64,000 nt of DNA from Ramlibacter sp. (GCA_030695945.1 JAUYOG010000057.1:62001-126000); one strand, 5' to 3'; shown: positions 40,773-51,125, counted from the first letter of the stretch. Made by a program: numbers and translations. Notes: a model not told the origin generated them from the letters alone.

Positions 40773-41402
40773 ATGAAAGGCGTTCTGGATCTTCTGAGGC
40801 GGTCGACGGCGCGCGGTGCCGACGACAGGACCGACTCGGTCCTGTTCACCAGCGCCTTCGCCGACCAGGGGGTCGATCCGTCCATGCTGGTCCCGTGGGA
40901 GGCGCGTGCCAATGAGGTGGGTGCCAGGCGCGTGCCGGCCGCCCGCGGCCTGAAGCTCCTGCAGGCCCTGTGGGCCAAGGACCGGTACATGAGCCGCCTG
41001 GACGCCGGCGCCGTGCAGCGGCTGGAGAAATACTTCGACTTCGCCGTGGTCCCCGCCGACCGCGACGTCATCCGCCAGGACGAATACGGCAACTTCATGA
41101 TTGTGTTGTTGACGGGCACCATCGCCGTGGACCGCCTGCAGCCCTGGGGCGAACGCCTGCGGCTGACCGAGGCGCGCCCCGGCGACATCCTGGGCGAGAT
41201 GTCGCTGCTGGACAGCGGCCAGCGCTTTTCGGTGTGCACGACGCTGGCGGAATGCGAGGTCGCCGTGCTGGGCACCCAGGCGATGGACGAGATGATGGGC
41301 GGCGATCCGCAGCTTGCCGCCGGCCTGGTCGCGCTGCTCGCGCGCAAGCTGTCCATGCGGCTGCGCGTGGTGGGGGCGCGCCTGTCGGACCGGCAGAATT
41401 GA
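40773..41402 (+). CDS. Cyclic-nucleotide-binding domain protein
   Basis: A 209-residue protein with a CNB domain at about residues 85-200: VPADRDVIRQDEYGNFMIVL, then GTIAVDRL, the phosphate-binding cassette ARPGDILGEMSLLDSGQR, and a C-terminal helix LVALLARKLSMRLRVV. No DNA-binding helix-turn-helix follows, so it is not a Crp/Fnr regulator. GGGAG precedes ATG 40773. Its place between pilT and pilU, a constant feature in related genomes as far as I know, suggests it tunes pilus retraction in response to cAMP or c-di-GMP-like signals. Confidence 0.88.
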   Translation: MKGVLDLLRRSTARGADDRTDSVLFTSAFADQGVDPSMLVPWEARANEVGARRVPAARGLKLLQALWAKDRYMSRLDAGAVQRLEKYFDFAVVPADRDVIRQDEYGNFMIVLLTGTIAVDRLQPWGERLRLTEARPGDILGEMSLLDSGQRFSVCTTLAECEVAVLGTQAMDEMMGGDPQLAAGLVALLARKLSMRLRVVGARLSDRQN

Positions 41403-41438
41403 CAACCCACGGGCACAACCAGCATTCGAAGGACCGCC

Positions 41439-42575
41439 ATGGAACGCGACCAGGCCACTAAATTCATCAACGACCTGCTCAAGCTGATGGTCAGCCGCAA
41501 CGGCAGCGACCTGTTCATCACGGGCGACTTCCCGCCGGCGATCAAGGTGGACGGCAAGGTCACCAAGGTTTCGCCGCAGCCGCTGAACTCGGGCCATACG
41601 CTGGCGCTGGCGCGGTCCATCATGAACGACAAGCAGGCGGCCGAGTTCGAGCGCACGAAAGAATGCAACTTCGCGATCTCGCCGCCCGGCATCGGGCGCT
41701 TTCGCTGCAATGCCTTCGTGCAGCAGGGCAAGGTCGGCCTGGTGATGCGGGTGATCCCGCAGGTCCTGCCCACGATCGATGGCCTGGGCCTGCCGCAGGT
41801 GCTCAAGGACGTGGTGATGACCAAGCGCGGCCTCACCATCCTGGTGGGCTCCACGGGTTCGGGCAAGTCGACCAGCCTCGCCGCCATGGTCGATTGGCGC
41901 AACGAGAATTCGCAGGGCCACATCATCACGATCGAGGACCCGGTGGAGTTCGTCCACCCGCACAAGAACTGCGTGGTCACGCAGCGCGAGGTCGGCTTGG
42001 ACACCGACAGCTGGGAGGCGGCGCTGAAGAACACGCTGCGCCAGGCGCCGGACGTCATCCTGATGGGCGAAATCCGCGACCGCGAGACCATGGAGCACGC
42101 GATCGCCTTCGCCGAGACCGGCCACCTGTGCCTGGCCACCTTGCATGCCAACAGCGCCAACCAGGCGCTGGACCGAGTGATCAACTTCTTCCCGGAGGAG
42201 CGGCGCGCGCAGCTGCTGATGGACCTTTCGCTCAACCTCAAGGCCTTCGTCTCGCAGCGCCTGGTGCCCAAGCAGGACGGCAAGGGCCGGGGCGCCGCCG
42301 TGGAGATCATGCTCAACTCCCCGCTGGTGTCCGACATGATCTTCAAGGGCGAGGTTTCCGAGATCAAGGAGATCATGAAGAAGAGCCGCAACCTGGGCAT
42401 GCAGACCTTCGACCAGGCGCTCTACGACATGTACGAGAACAACGTCATCACCTACGAAGACGCCTTGCGCAACGCCGACTCGGTCAACGACCTGCGCCTG
42501 CAGATCAAGCTCAACAGCCAGCGCGCCAAATCGCAGGACCTCTCCGCCGGAACCGAACATCTGGCCATCGTTTAA
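41439..42575 (+). CDS. pilU: PilT-like retraction ATPase PilU
   Basis: PilU is the accessory retraction ATPase that assists PilT. The 378-residue protein has NGSDLFITGDFPPAIKVDG, Walker A GSTGSGKSTSLAAM, MGEIRDRETMEHAIAFAETG, HLCLATLHANSANQALDRV, and the PilU-type ending NLGMQTFDQALYDMYENNVI. It lacks the AIRNLIRE motif of PilT. The stop codon lies within the first of two strong terminator hairpins, which close the pilT-CNB-pilU operon. Confidence 0.95.
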   Translation: MERDQATKFINDLLKLMVSRNGSDLFITGDFPPAIKVDGKVTKVSPQPLNSGHTLALARSIMNDKQAAEFERTKECNFAISPPGIGRFRCNAFVQQGKVGLVMRVIPQVLPTIDGLGLPQVLKDVVMTKRGLTILVGSTGSGKSTSLAAMVDWRNENSQGHIITIEDPVEFVHPHKNCVVTQREVGLDTDSWEAALKNTLRQAPDVILMGEIRDRETMEHAIAFAETGHLCLATLHANSANQALDRVINFFPEERRAQLLMDLSLNLKAFVSQRLVPKQDGKGRGAAVEIMLNSPLVSDMIFKGEVSEIKEIMKKSRNLGMQTFDQALYDMYENNVITYEDALRNADSVNDLRLQIKLNSQRAKSQDLSAGTEHLAIV

Positions 42576-42604
42576 GTTGGAAAACGCTGCGCGTTTTCCA
42601 ACTT
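42574..42604 (+). terminator. Terminator hairpin after pilU (first)
   Basis: AAGTTGGAAAACGC and GCGTTTTCCAACTT form a perfect 14-bp stem with a TGC loop, starting inside the pilU stop codon. It is followed by TTGTTTG rather than a pure T run. Confidence 0.75.
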
Positions 42605-42614
42605 GTTTGATCAG

Positions 42615-42649
42615 ATGAGAAAAGCCGGGGAAACCCCGGCTTTTCTCAT
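42615..42649. terminator. Strong rho-independent terminator (second)
   Basis: ATGAGAAAAGCCGGGG and CCCCGGCTTTTCTCAT form a perfect 16-bp stem with an AAA loop. The GC-rich half plus the TTTT tract makes it a classic intrinsic terminator that can work in both directions. Confidence 0.9.
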
Positions 42650-42750
42650 GGTGCGCTCCTGCTGCGCGCTGCTTCGCAGGAACAGTGCCCTGCGGGGAGT
42701 CGAGCCCGCCAGTCCTAGAATCGGGAATCAACCCTTCGGAGAACCGCAGT

Positions 42751-43653
42751 ATGGCTTCCACCAATCCCAAGACCTACGAATCCACATCCCCGCGCAAGGT
42801 CGCGTTCCTCGGCCTCGGCGTGATGGGGTTCCCGATGGCGGGCCACCTGGCGCTGGCCGGGCACGACGTCGTGGTCTACAACCGCAGCCCGGCCAAGGGC
42901 CAGGCCTGGACCGGCGAGTTCAAGGGCAGCTCCGCGGCCACGCCGCGGCAGGCGGCCGCCGGGCGCGACCTGGTGTTCTGCTGCGTGGGCAACGACGACG
43001 ACCTGCGTTCGGTGACCCTGGGCGAGGACGGCGCCTTCGCCGGCATGAAGCCGGGCGCCGTGCTGATCGACCACACGACGGCCTCCGCGGACGTCGCGCG
43101 CGAGCTGTACGCCAAGGCGAAGGAGGCCAGCCTGCAGTTCGTGGACGCGCCGGTGTCGGGCGGCCAGGCCGGGGCGCAGAACGGCATGCTCACGGTGATG
43201 TGCGGTGGCGACGCGGCGGCGTTCGAGGCGGCCCGGCCGGTCGCCATGGCCTTCTCGCGCGCCTTCACGCTGCTGGGCGGCGCCGGCTCGGGGCAACTCG
43301 CGAAGATGGTGAACCAGATTTGCATCGCGGGCATGGTGCAGGGCCTGTCTGAGGCCATCGCCTTCGGGCAGAAGGCCGGGCTGGACATGAACCAGGTGCT
43401 GGAAGTCATCGGCAAGGGCGCGGCCCAGAGCTGGCAGATGGACAACCGCGGCAAGACCATGATCGAAGGCAAGTTCGATTACGGCTTCGCGGTGGACTGG
43501 ATGCGCAAGGACCTCGGCCTGTGCCTGGACGAGGCCCGGCGCAACGGCGCGCGCCTGCCCGTCACGGCCCTGGTGGACCAGTTCTACGCCGACGTCCAGG
43601 TGATGGGCGGGAAGCGCTGGGACACTTCGTCGCTGATCAAGCGGTTGAAGTAA
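42751..43653 (+). CDS. NAD(P)-dependent beta-hydroxyacid dehydrogenase (3-hydroxyisobutyrate dehydrogenase/GarR family)
   Basis: A 300-residue dehydrogenase. The Rossmann motif is KVAFLGLGVMGFPMAGHLAL, the substrate-binding DAPVSGGQAGAQNGMLTVMC follows, and the catalytic lysine is in GQLAKMVNQ. This signature covers 3-hydroxyisobutyrate, tartronate semialdehyde and succinic semialdehyde reductases, and the sequence alone does not decide between them. GGAG precedes ATG 42751. It stands alone between the pilU terminators and a palindromic repeat. Confidence 0.9.
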   Translation: MASTNPKTYESTSPRKVAFLGLGVMGFPMAGHLALAGHDVVVYNRSPAKGQAWTGEFKGSSAATPRQAAAGRDLVFCCVGNDDDLRSVTLGEDGAFAGMKPGAVLIDHTTASADVARELYAKAKEASLQFVDAPVSGGQAGAQNGMLTVMCGGDAAAFEAARPVAMAFSRAFTLLGGAGSGQLAKMVNQICIAGMVQGLSEAIAFGQKAGLDMNQVLEVIGKGAAQSWQMDNRGKTMIEGKFDYGFAVDWMRKDLGLCLDEARRNGARLPVTALVDQFYADVQVMGGKRWDTSSLIKRLK

Positions 43654-43727
43654 GGACATCCCGGACTTGATCCGGGATCCATGGTGGCTGCCTGCATGGA
43701 TTGCGGGTCAAGCCCGAAATGGCGATC
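43654..43727. repeat. Palindromic repeat (CATCCCGG/TGATCCGGGAT type)
   Basis: ACATCCCGGACTTGATCCGG, then a spacer, then GCGGGTCAAGCCCG. It belongs with the TGTCATGCCGG repeats and lies between the convergent dehydrogenase and dolP genes, ending at the dolP stop. Confidence 0.7.
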
Positions 43728-45813
<2,086 letters not shown>

Positions 45814-45833
45814 TGCCGCCCCGGCGTGCGTGC

Positions 45834-46679
45834 TCAGTTGCGGTAGGGCTTGGCCGGGCGCGGCTCGGGCGCCATCACGGGTGCCGGTGCCGGGGGCGCG
45901 ACGTAGACAGGCGCGGGGGCCGGCGCCGGAGCGACGTACACCGGCGCGGGTGCCGGCGCCGGAGCGACGTACACCGGCGCGGGCGCCGCCTGGGCGGTGC
46001 GCACGGGCGCGGCGCCGAAGCGGTAGACCAGGCCGACGGACATCATGTCGACGTGATTCTTGTTGCGGAAGGCATCCTTGACGCGATAGCGTTCGGCTTC
46101 CACGCGCACGCCCAGCGACGGCGTGAAGTCATACATCAGGCCGACGCCCACTTTCGGGTTGGTCGTGCGTTCGCTGGGATTCGCGTTGCCGAACGGCACG
46201 CCGGCGGCGCCGGTCGCGCTGTAAGAGCCGGAAGCCTTGGTGGACGTGACGCCGACGCGCCCGATCGCGGAAAGCTTGTCCGTGAACGGCAGGATGCCGA
46301 CCAGGTCGAGGTTCATGCCCTTGTAGCGGACATCGCCGCTCTGGCTGCCCAGGGGCGCCGTCTGGGCGGTATAGCCGAAGCTGCCCAGGTCGAAGTAGCC
46401 GCCTTCGATGGCGAAATTGCGGTTCAACTGGTAGCCGCCGAACACCTTGTAGCCGCGGTCACGGTCGTCCGAGTTGATCGAGGTCGTCGCCAGTCCCTGG
46501 GCCGCCAGTCCATTGGTGATGGCGGCGTTGTCGGCGTCCTGGGTGGTGCGGCCGATGTTGCCGCCCATGTACCAGCCGCTGCTGATGGGCGCGGCGTTCT
46601 GGGCGAGGGCGGCCGGGGCGGCCAGGGCGGCCGCGAGTGTGGCCAGGCCGAGTGCGGCCGGGGTGCTGAGGTATTTCAT
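45834..46679 (-). CDS. OmpA-like outer membrane beta-barrel protein without peptidoglycan-binding domain
   Basis: This 281-residue outer-membrane protein has a signal peptide (residues 1-26) and an eight-stranded OmpA-type barrel (about residues 35-220; GWYMGGNIGR, YKVFGGYQLNRNFAIEGGYF, VGVGLMYDFTPSLGVRVEAE, VGLVYRFG). The Pro/Ala-rich tail repeats APAPVYVAP. The protein ends in KPYRN where OmpA proteins continue into a peptidoglycan-binding domain. The tail is encoded by 33-bp tandem repeats. Whether the C-terminal domain was lost or never present is unknown. Confidence 0.82.
   Translation of the reverse strand: MKYLSTPAALGLATLAAALAAPAALAQNAAPISSGWYMGGNIGRTTQDADNAAITNGLAAQGLATTSINSDDRDRGYKVFGGYQLNRNFAIEGGYFDLGSFGYTAQTAPLGSQSGDVRYKGMNLDLVGILPFTDKLSAIGRVGVTSTKASGSYSATGAAGVPFGNANPSERTTNPKVGVGLMYDFTPSLGVRVEAERYRVKDAFRNKNHVDMMSVGLVYRFGAAPVRTAQAAPAPVYVAPAPAPAPVYVAPAPAPAPVYVAPPAPAPVMAPEPRPAKPYRN
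45872..45990. repeat. 33-bp tandem repeat in the outer-membrane protein gene
   Basis: Units at 45905-45937 and 45938-45970 differ at only a few bases, with partial units on both sides (GGCGCGGGTGCCGGCGCCGG core). Each encodes 11 residues of the Pro/Ala/Val tail. Copy number could vary between strains. Confidence 0.75.
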
Positions 46680-46811
46680 GGGTCGTTTCTCTAGGGTGGT
46701 TGGTGTTCTGCGCTTCAGCTCAGCAGCTTCGCGGCATCGGCGCCATGGCTCTGTGCGGTGGCGCGCTTAGGCGGCCGAAAGCGACTTTTGCCTACACGAA
46801 TGAAATTTCCT

Positions 46812-46838
46812 GAATCCGGTTCGCCACCGCGCCGCGTA
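46812..46838 (+). promoter_or_regulatory. Candidate ECF-type promoter of the DUF4331 gene
   Basis: GAATCCGG, 14 bp, then GCGTA, ending 53 bp before the start codon. Nearly the same pair (GGATCCGG, 13 bp, GCGTA) precedes the ECF sigma gene at 49674, which suggests that this sigma factor controls both. Confidence 0.4.
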
Positions 46839-46891
46839 TTGATCGGGCGTCACACCACGCGACATCCCCCAACCCGCAACAGGAGAGCGAC

Positions 46892-48508
46892 ATGCGAAAG
46901 ACGAGAATCCGCCACTTCCAGCTGGCCCTGCTGGCCGCCTGCGCCGCGAGTGCCGCCGGGCTCAGCCTGGCTTCCAGCCACCGCGAGGCGCCGTTCATCA
47001 CCACCAGCCCCAAGGTCGACGCGACGGATTTCTACATGTTCCGCAGCTACGAGGGCGTCGCGGCAGACGGCAGTGGCGGGCGCTCCGACTACGTGACGCT
47101 CATCGCCAACTACCAGCCCCTGCAAGGGCCGTACGGCGGGCCTAACTACTTCTCGATGGACCCCAACGCCCTGTACGAGATCCACATCGACAACAACGGC
47201 GACGCGCAGGAAGACATCACCTTCCAGCTGCGCTTCAACAACAAGCTGGCCAACGTGGCGCTGCCCATCGGCAGCGGCGCGGCGCAGAAATCGGTGGCGA
47301 TCCCGCTGATCCAGGCCGGCACGGTTTCCGGCCTCAACGACGCGAACCTCAACCTGAACGAGACCTACACGGTGAACGTGGTGCGCGGCGACCGGCGCAA
47401 GGGCGCGGTGTCGGCCGTGGCCAAGGCCGGCGGCGGCGCGACCTTCGAGAAGCCGGTGGACTACATCGGCGTGAAGACGCTGGGCAACAGCGCAGCCTAT
47501 GCCACCTATGCGGGCAAGCACATCCATGACGTTCGCATCCCGGGTTGCCCGTCGGGCAAGGACGCGGGCCGCGTCTTCGCGGGCCAGCGGCAGGAAGGCT
47601 TCGCCGTCAACCTCGGGCCGATCTTCGACCTGGTGAATGCGCCCCTGTCCGTCATCACCAACCCGGCCAACATCAACGCCGCGGCCGCGAATTCCATCCA
47701 GGACAGCAATGTGACGTCGATCGCGATCGAGGTGCACAAGGACTGCCTCACGGCCGGCAGCGAGCCGGTGATCGGCGGCTGGACCACCGCCAGCCTGCGC
47801 CAGGCGCGGCTGCTATCGGGCGCGCCGGCTTCCGGCCACCAGGCCAGCGAGAAGCCCGGCGGCGCGTGGACGCAGGTCTCGCGCCTGGGCCAGCCGCTGG
47901 TGAACGAGGTCGTGATCGGCCTGAAGGACAAGGACAAGTTCAACGCATCCAAGCCCACGGGCGATGGCCAGTTCCTCGACTACGTGACGCACCCGACGCT
48001 GCCCGCGCTGCTCGGCCTGGTGCTGGCCGGGGACGCCGCCGCGCTGGCGCCGACCAACGTGCCGCGCACCGACCTGGCGACAGTCTTCCTCACCGGCATC
48101 ACCGGCGTCAACAAGCCCGCCACCGTCACGCCCTCGGAGATGCTGCGGCTGAACACGGCGGTGCCCGCCGTTCCTTTCGCGGCGCAGAACCGCCTGGCGA
48201 TCGTGGGCAGCATCAAGACATCGGGCACGGACTTCGCGGGTTTCCCGAACGGGCGCCGCCCCAAGGACGACGTCGTGGACATCGCGCTGGTGGCGATGCT
48301 CGGCGGCCTGTGCATGGCGAACGGCGACGCCGACACATTCAAGCTCAACAGCATTCCGGGTGTGGCGGGCGTGACCTCCGCGTGCAAGCCTTCCAGCGTA
48401 CCGGCCGGCGCGGCGTCGCTCGACGTGCATGACGCGGTGGATCAGGCCGGCGTGCCGTTCCTGTCCGGCTTTCCTTACCTCAACACGCCGCTGCCGGGTT
48501 CGCAGTGA
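46892..48508 (+). CDS. DUF4331 domain exported protein
   Basis: A 538-residue protein with a signal peptide (LALLAACAASAAGLSLA) directly followed by the DUF4331 opening SSHREAPFITTSPKVDATDF, then YMFRSYE. Other family segments are YFSMDPNALYEIHIDNNGDA and DITFQLRFNN, and a C-terminal FPNGRRPKDDVVDIALVAML. The family has no known biochemical function. Three genes follow closely (lipoprotein, DUF4198-like, ECF sigma), a combination that suggests a sigma-controlled envelope module. Purine-rich AGGAGAG precedes the ATG. Confidence 0.88.
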   Translation: MRKTRIRHFQLALLAACAASAAGLSLASSHREAPFITTSPKVDATDFYMFRSYEGVAADGSGGRSDYVTLIANYQPLQGPYGGPNYFSMDPNALYEIHIDNNGDAQEDITFQLRFNNKLANVALPIGSGAAQKSVAIPLIQAGTVSGLNDANLNLNETYTVNVVRGDRRKGAVSAVAKAGGGATFEKPVDYIGVKTLGNSAAYATYAGKHIHDVRIPGCPSGKDAGRVFAGQRQEGFAVNLGPIFDLVNAPLSVITNPANINAAAANSIQDSNVTSIAIEVHKDCLTAGSEPVIGGWTTASLRQARLLSGAPASGHQASEKPGGAWTQVSRLGQPLVNEVVIGLKDKDKFNASKPTGDGQFLDYVTHPTLPALLGLVLAGDAAALAPTNVPRTDLATVFLTGITGVNKPATVTPSEMLRLNTAVPAVPFAAQNRLAIVGSIKTSGTDFAGFPNGRRPKDDVVDIALVAMLGGLCMANGDADTFKLNSIPGVAGVTSACKPSSVPAGAASLDVHDAVDQAGVPFLSGFPYLNTPLPGSQ

Positions 48509-48531
48509 GCGGCAGCCGCAAGGAGCAAGCC

Positions 48532-48801
48532 ATGAAAGAAATCGCATCCCTTCGCGCCTGCCTCACGGTTGCCGCCGCCGTGCTGCTCGCCGCCTGCGGT
48601 GGCGGTGGCGGCACGCCCGTCGCCACCGAGCCTCCCGTCGCGGGCACCGACGTGCCGGCTTCGGCAACGAGCAGCTCGGCCGGCGCCGTCGCGTTCGTCA
48701 AGAGCGTGGCGGCGACCAGCGACAACACCGCGGCGCCGATCAGCGTGGGCGACGCGGTGCTCGCGACCAGCGACACCGACGAGCCCGAGCCGGGCATCTG
48801 A
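48532..48801 (+). CDS. Small lipoprotein
   Basis: The 89-residue product has a lipoprotein signal with lipobox LLAAC (Cys22), followed by GGGGG and a low-complexity Ala/Ser/Thr/Val-rich mature part that ends acidic (SDTDEPEPGI). AAGGAG precedes ATG 48532. It has no recognised domain. It sits 23 bp after the DUF4331 gene and 3 bp before the DUF4198-like gene, so it is part of the same operon. Confidence 0.75.
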   Translation: MKEIASLRACLTVAAAVLLAACGGGGGTPVATEPPVAGTDVPASATSSSAGAVAFVKSVAATSDNTAAPISVGDAVLATSDTDEPEPGI

Positions 48802-48804
48802 CGC

Positions 48805-49602
48805 ATGGACGCGCGGCTCCTGCCCGTGCTGGCGCTCCTTCTCGGCATCGCGGCGGGGGCGGCGCGGGCCCATGACACCTGGTTCAGCCCCGGCCGCGAG
48901 GCCGCGCTGGAACTGGTGACGGGCAACCGCTACCCCGTGCAGGAGTTCGGGCCCACGGCGGCGAGCCTGGCGCGGGCGGGCTGCAGCGACGGCACCGCGC
49001 CGGAAGTCCCGCTGCGGCCCGTGCGCGAACTCCCGCAACGGCTGGAACTGGCGCCGGATCCGGGCGACGCGGTGCTGTCGCCGCTGTCGTGCTGGGCCGA
49101 GCTGCACGCCGCCGAGATCGAGATCGAGCCCCCGCTGGTGCAGGTCTATCTGCAGGAAATCCGCGCCCCGGCCACCACCCGCACCGCCTGGGCGCAACTG
49201 CAGCAGCGTGGCCTGCCCTGGCGGGAGCGCTATGCCAAGTTCGCGCGCATCGAGCTAGCGGGCGAGTCTCCCGCGGGCGCCGGGCGGCTGGCCGCCGCCC
49301 GGCGCCCGCTCGGCTTGCCGCTGGAAATCGTGATTCTGGGCGACCAGCCGGTCGCGACCGGGCGGCCAGTGTCGTTTCAGGTGCTGCGGGACGGTCGGCC
49401 GCTGGCCGGCTTTCCGGTGGAGCTGGTGAGCGAGCGCAACGCGCTCGGCGTGTGGCGCGAGACCGACGGGGACGGCATGCTGCGCCATCGCCTGCCGTTC
49501 GCCGGCCGCTGGCTGCTGCGCGGGACGGACCTGCGCACGTCGGTCGAACGCGTGGGCGAGTGGGAGAGCCGGTTCGTGACGCTGGCCCTGGAGGCCCGGT
49601 GA
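48805..49602 (+). CDS. Exported DUF4198-like protein
   Basis: A 265-residue protein with a signal peptide ending AARA, then HDTWFSPGREAALELVTGN, the opening typical of DUF4198 proteins. The C-terminal part shows the Ig-like GRPVSFQVLRDGRPLAGFPV, followed by a WRETDGDGMLRHRLPFAGRW block. DUF4198 proteins are often linked to metal uptake, but that is not shown here. It is three bases behind the lipoprotein gene, and the ECF sigma gene follows 71 bp later. Confidence 0.75.
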   Translation: MDARLLPVLALLLGIAAGAARAHDTWFSPGREAALELVTGNRYPVQEFGPTAASLARAGCSDGTAPEVPLRPVRELPQRLELAPDPGDAVLSPLSCWAELHAAEIEIEPPLVQVYLQEIRAPATTRTAWAQLQQRGLPWRERYAKFARIELAGESPAGAGRLAAARRPLGLPLEIVILGDQPVATGRPVSFQVLRDGRPLAGFPVELVSERNALGVWRETDGDGMLRHRLPFAGRWLLRGTDLRTSVERVGEWESRFVTLALEAR

Positions 49603-49619
49603 AATTTCTTGCCGGTCTT

Positions 49620-49645
49620 GGATCCGGCGGGCGAGTTCGTGCGTA
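49620..49645 (+). promoter_or_regulatory. Candidate autoregulated ECF promoter of the sigma gene
   Basis: GGATCCGG, 13 bp, then GCGTA, ending 28 bp before the sigma start codon. It resembles the pair upstream of the DUF4331 gene. Both regions also hold a TGAAATTTC further upstream. Confidence 0.4.
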
Positions 49646-49673
49646 CAGTGCGGGAACACCATCGCCCCGCACC

Positions 49674-50276
49674 ATGCCCAGCCCACTCCAGGACCCGCAT
49701 TTGATCGCACTCATCGATCGCATCGCCGCCCGTGACCCGCAGGGCGGCCGCCCGGCCGACGGCGAAGCGGCGCTGCGCGAGCTGTACGACCTCACGTCCT
49801 CGCGCTTGTACGGCGTGGCCCTGCGGGTCGTGGTCAACCGGGAGTGGGCCGAGGATGTGCTGCAGGAGACCTACCTCAACATCTGGCGCATCGCCGGCGA
49901 CTACCGCGCCTCGCTCAGCCCGCCGCTCGCGTGGATGGGCGTGATCGTGCGCAGCCGGGCCCTGGATTTCCTGCGCCGCCGCACCAGCGAGCGCGCCGAC
50001 AGCGCGCTGGAGCTCAATGGGGCCATCAGCGAAACCGTGGCGGGGGATTCGCCGGACCCGCTGGATACCAGCCAGGCCAGCGAACAGGCCTGGGCCCTGC
50101 ACGAATGCATGCGCAAGCTCGAGGCGCGCCAGCGGGAGGTGGTGAGCCTGGCCTACCTGCGCGACCTGAGCCACAGCGAGCTGGCCGAACAATTGAAGCT
50201 GCCCCTGGGCACGGTGAAGACATGGATCCGTCGCGGCATCGAGCAGTTGCGCGGCTGCATGGCGAGGTTTGCCTGA
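49674..50276 (+). CDS. ECF-type RNA polymerase sigma factor
   Basis: This 200-residue sigma-70 family member of the ECF class shows region 2 in LYGVALRVVVNREWAEDVLQ, then ETYLNIWRI and PLAWMGVIVRSRALDFLRRR. Region 4 is in REVVSLAYLRDLSHSELAEQ, then LKLPLGTVKTWIRRGIEQLR. Its start codon at 49674 follows a candidate self-recognised promoter. The next gene, starting one base after its stop, encodes a membrane anti-sigma factor of the RskA type, the usual partner. Confidence 0.93.
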   Translation: MPSPLQDPHLIALIDRIAARDPQGGRPADGEAALRELYDLTSSRLYGVALRVVVNREWAEDVLQETYLNIWRIAGDYRASLSPPLAWMGVIVRSRALDFLRRRTSERADSALELNGAISETVAGDSPDPLDTSQASEQAWALHECMRKLEARQREVVSLAYLRDLSHSELAEQLKLPLGTVKTWIRRGIEQLRGCMARFA

Positions 50277-50277
50277 A

Positions 50278-51075
50278 ATGGACCTGACCCGCCACCCCGA
50301 CTTGCTGGACCGCCTGGCGGCGGCCTATGCCCTGGGCACCTTGCGCGGCGGCGCGCGCCGCCGGTTCGAGGCGCTCGCGCGGCAGAGCCCGACGGTGCGC
50401 GCCGCCGCGCTGCTGTGGCAGGAGCGCTTCGCGGCACTGACCGAACTGCAATGGGAGGAGGCGCCCAGCCCCAATGTGTGGAAGCGCATCGAAAATATCA
50501 TCGCCGCGCAGCGGCAGCCGGCGATGGGGCGCCGTCGGGCCGCCAACGGCGCGCTGCACTGGTGGCGCGGCGCCGCTTTCGCCGGCGCGATCGCGACCGT
50601 CGCCGCAGTCGCGTTCTCGCTCAACCTGCTGGGCGAAGTGGACCGGCGCGACGGGCAGCTCGCGCAACTGGGCAGCGCCCGCGCAACGCTGGCTGCCCGG
50701 AACGCGCAGCTGGCCGCGCAATTGCAGGCCAAGCCGGAGATCCAGTATGTGGCAGTGCTCGCCGACGACCGCTCCGCCGCGTCGATGCTGGTGACATTCG
50801 ATCCCGCGCACAGCACGCTGACGATCAAGCGCGTGGGCGGCTACCAGGAAGCGGCGGACAAGTCGCTGCAGCTCTGGGCCCTGCCGCCCAGCGGCGGGCC
50901 GCGTTCGCTCGGCGTGCTCGGCGAGAACCCGGTGGTCAAGCTTACCGCCGCGGAGAACCAGGTGCGCGAAGCACCTGCGCTGGCCATCAGCCTGGAGCCC
51001 AAGGGCGGTGTGCCCACCGAGCGCGGGCCGACCGGCCCGGTGCTGTTCAAGGGAGCGCTGCTGAAGACGTCGTGA
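50278..51075 (+). CDS. Membrane anti-sigma factor (RskA-like)
   Basis: A 265-residue anti-sigma factor. The N-terminal cytosolic domain (about residues 1-95; LAAAYALGTLRGGARRRFEA and ENIIAAQRQPA) binds the sigma factor. One membrane helix follows (about residues 100-120; WRGAAFAGAIATVAAVAFSL). The periplasmic RskA C-terminal domain ends QLWALPPSGGPRSLGVL and EPKGGVPTERGPTGPVLFKG. There is no zinc-binding HxxxCxxC, consistent with the RskA rather than the ZAS class. Coupling to the sigma gene supports the role. A TTG at 50269 is an alternative start. Confidence 0.9.
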   Translation: MDLTRHPDLLDRLAAAYALGTLRGGARRRFEALARQSPTVRAAALLWQERFAALTELQWEEAPSPNVWKRIENIIAAQRQPAMGRRRAANGALHWWRGAAFAGAIATVAAVAFSLNLLGEVDRRDGQLAQLGSARATLAARNAQLAAQLQAKPEIQYVAVLADDRSAASMLVTFDPAHSTLTIKRVGGYQEAADKSLQLWALPPSGGPRSLGVLGENPVVKLTAAENQVREAPALAISLEPKGGVPTERGPTGPVLFKGALLKTS

Positions 51076-51085
51076 CCACCTTGGT

Positions 51086-51125
51086 GCATAATGTGTACGA
51101 TTCGACTGGACAATACACATCATGC
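51086..51125. promoter_or_regulatory. vapBC operator (inverted repeat)
   Basis: GCATAATGTGTA (51086-51097) and TACACATCATGC (51114-51125) are inverted arms matching at 11 of 12 positions, with a 16-bp spacer. The right arm covers the vapB start codon, as is typical for VapBC autoregulation. Confidence 0.6.
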
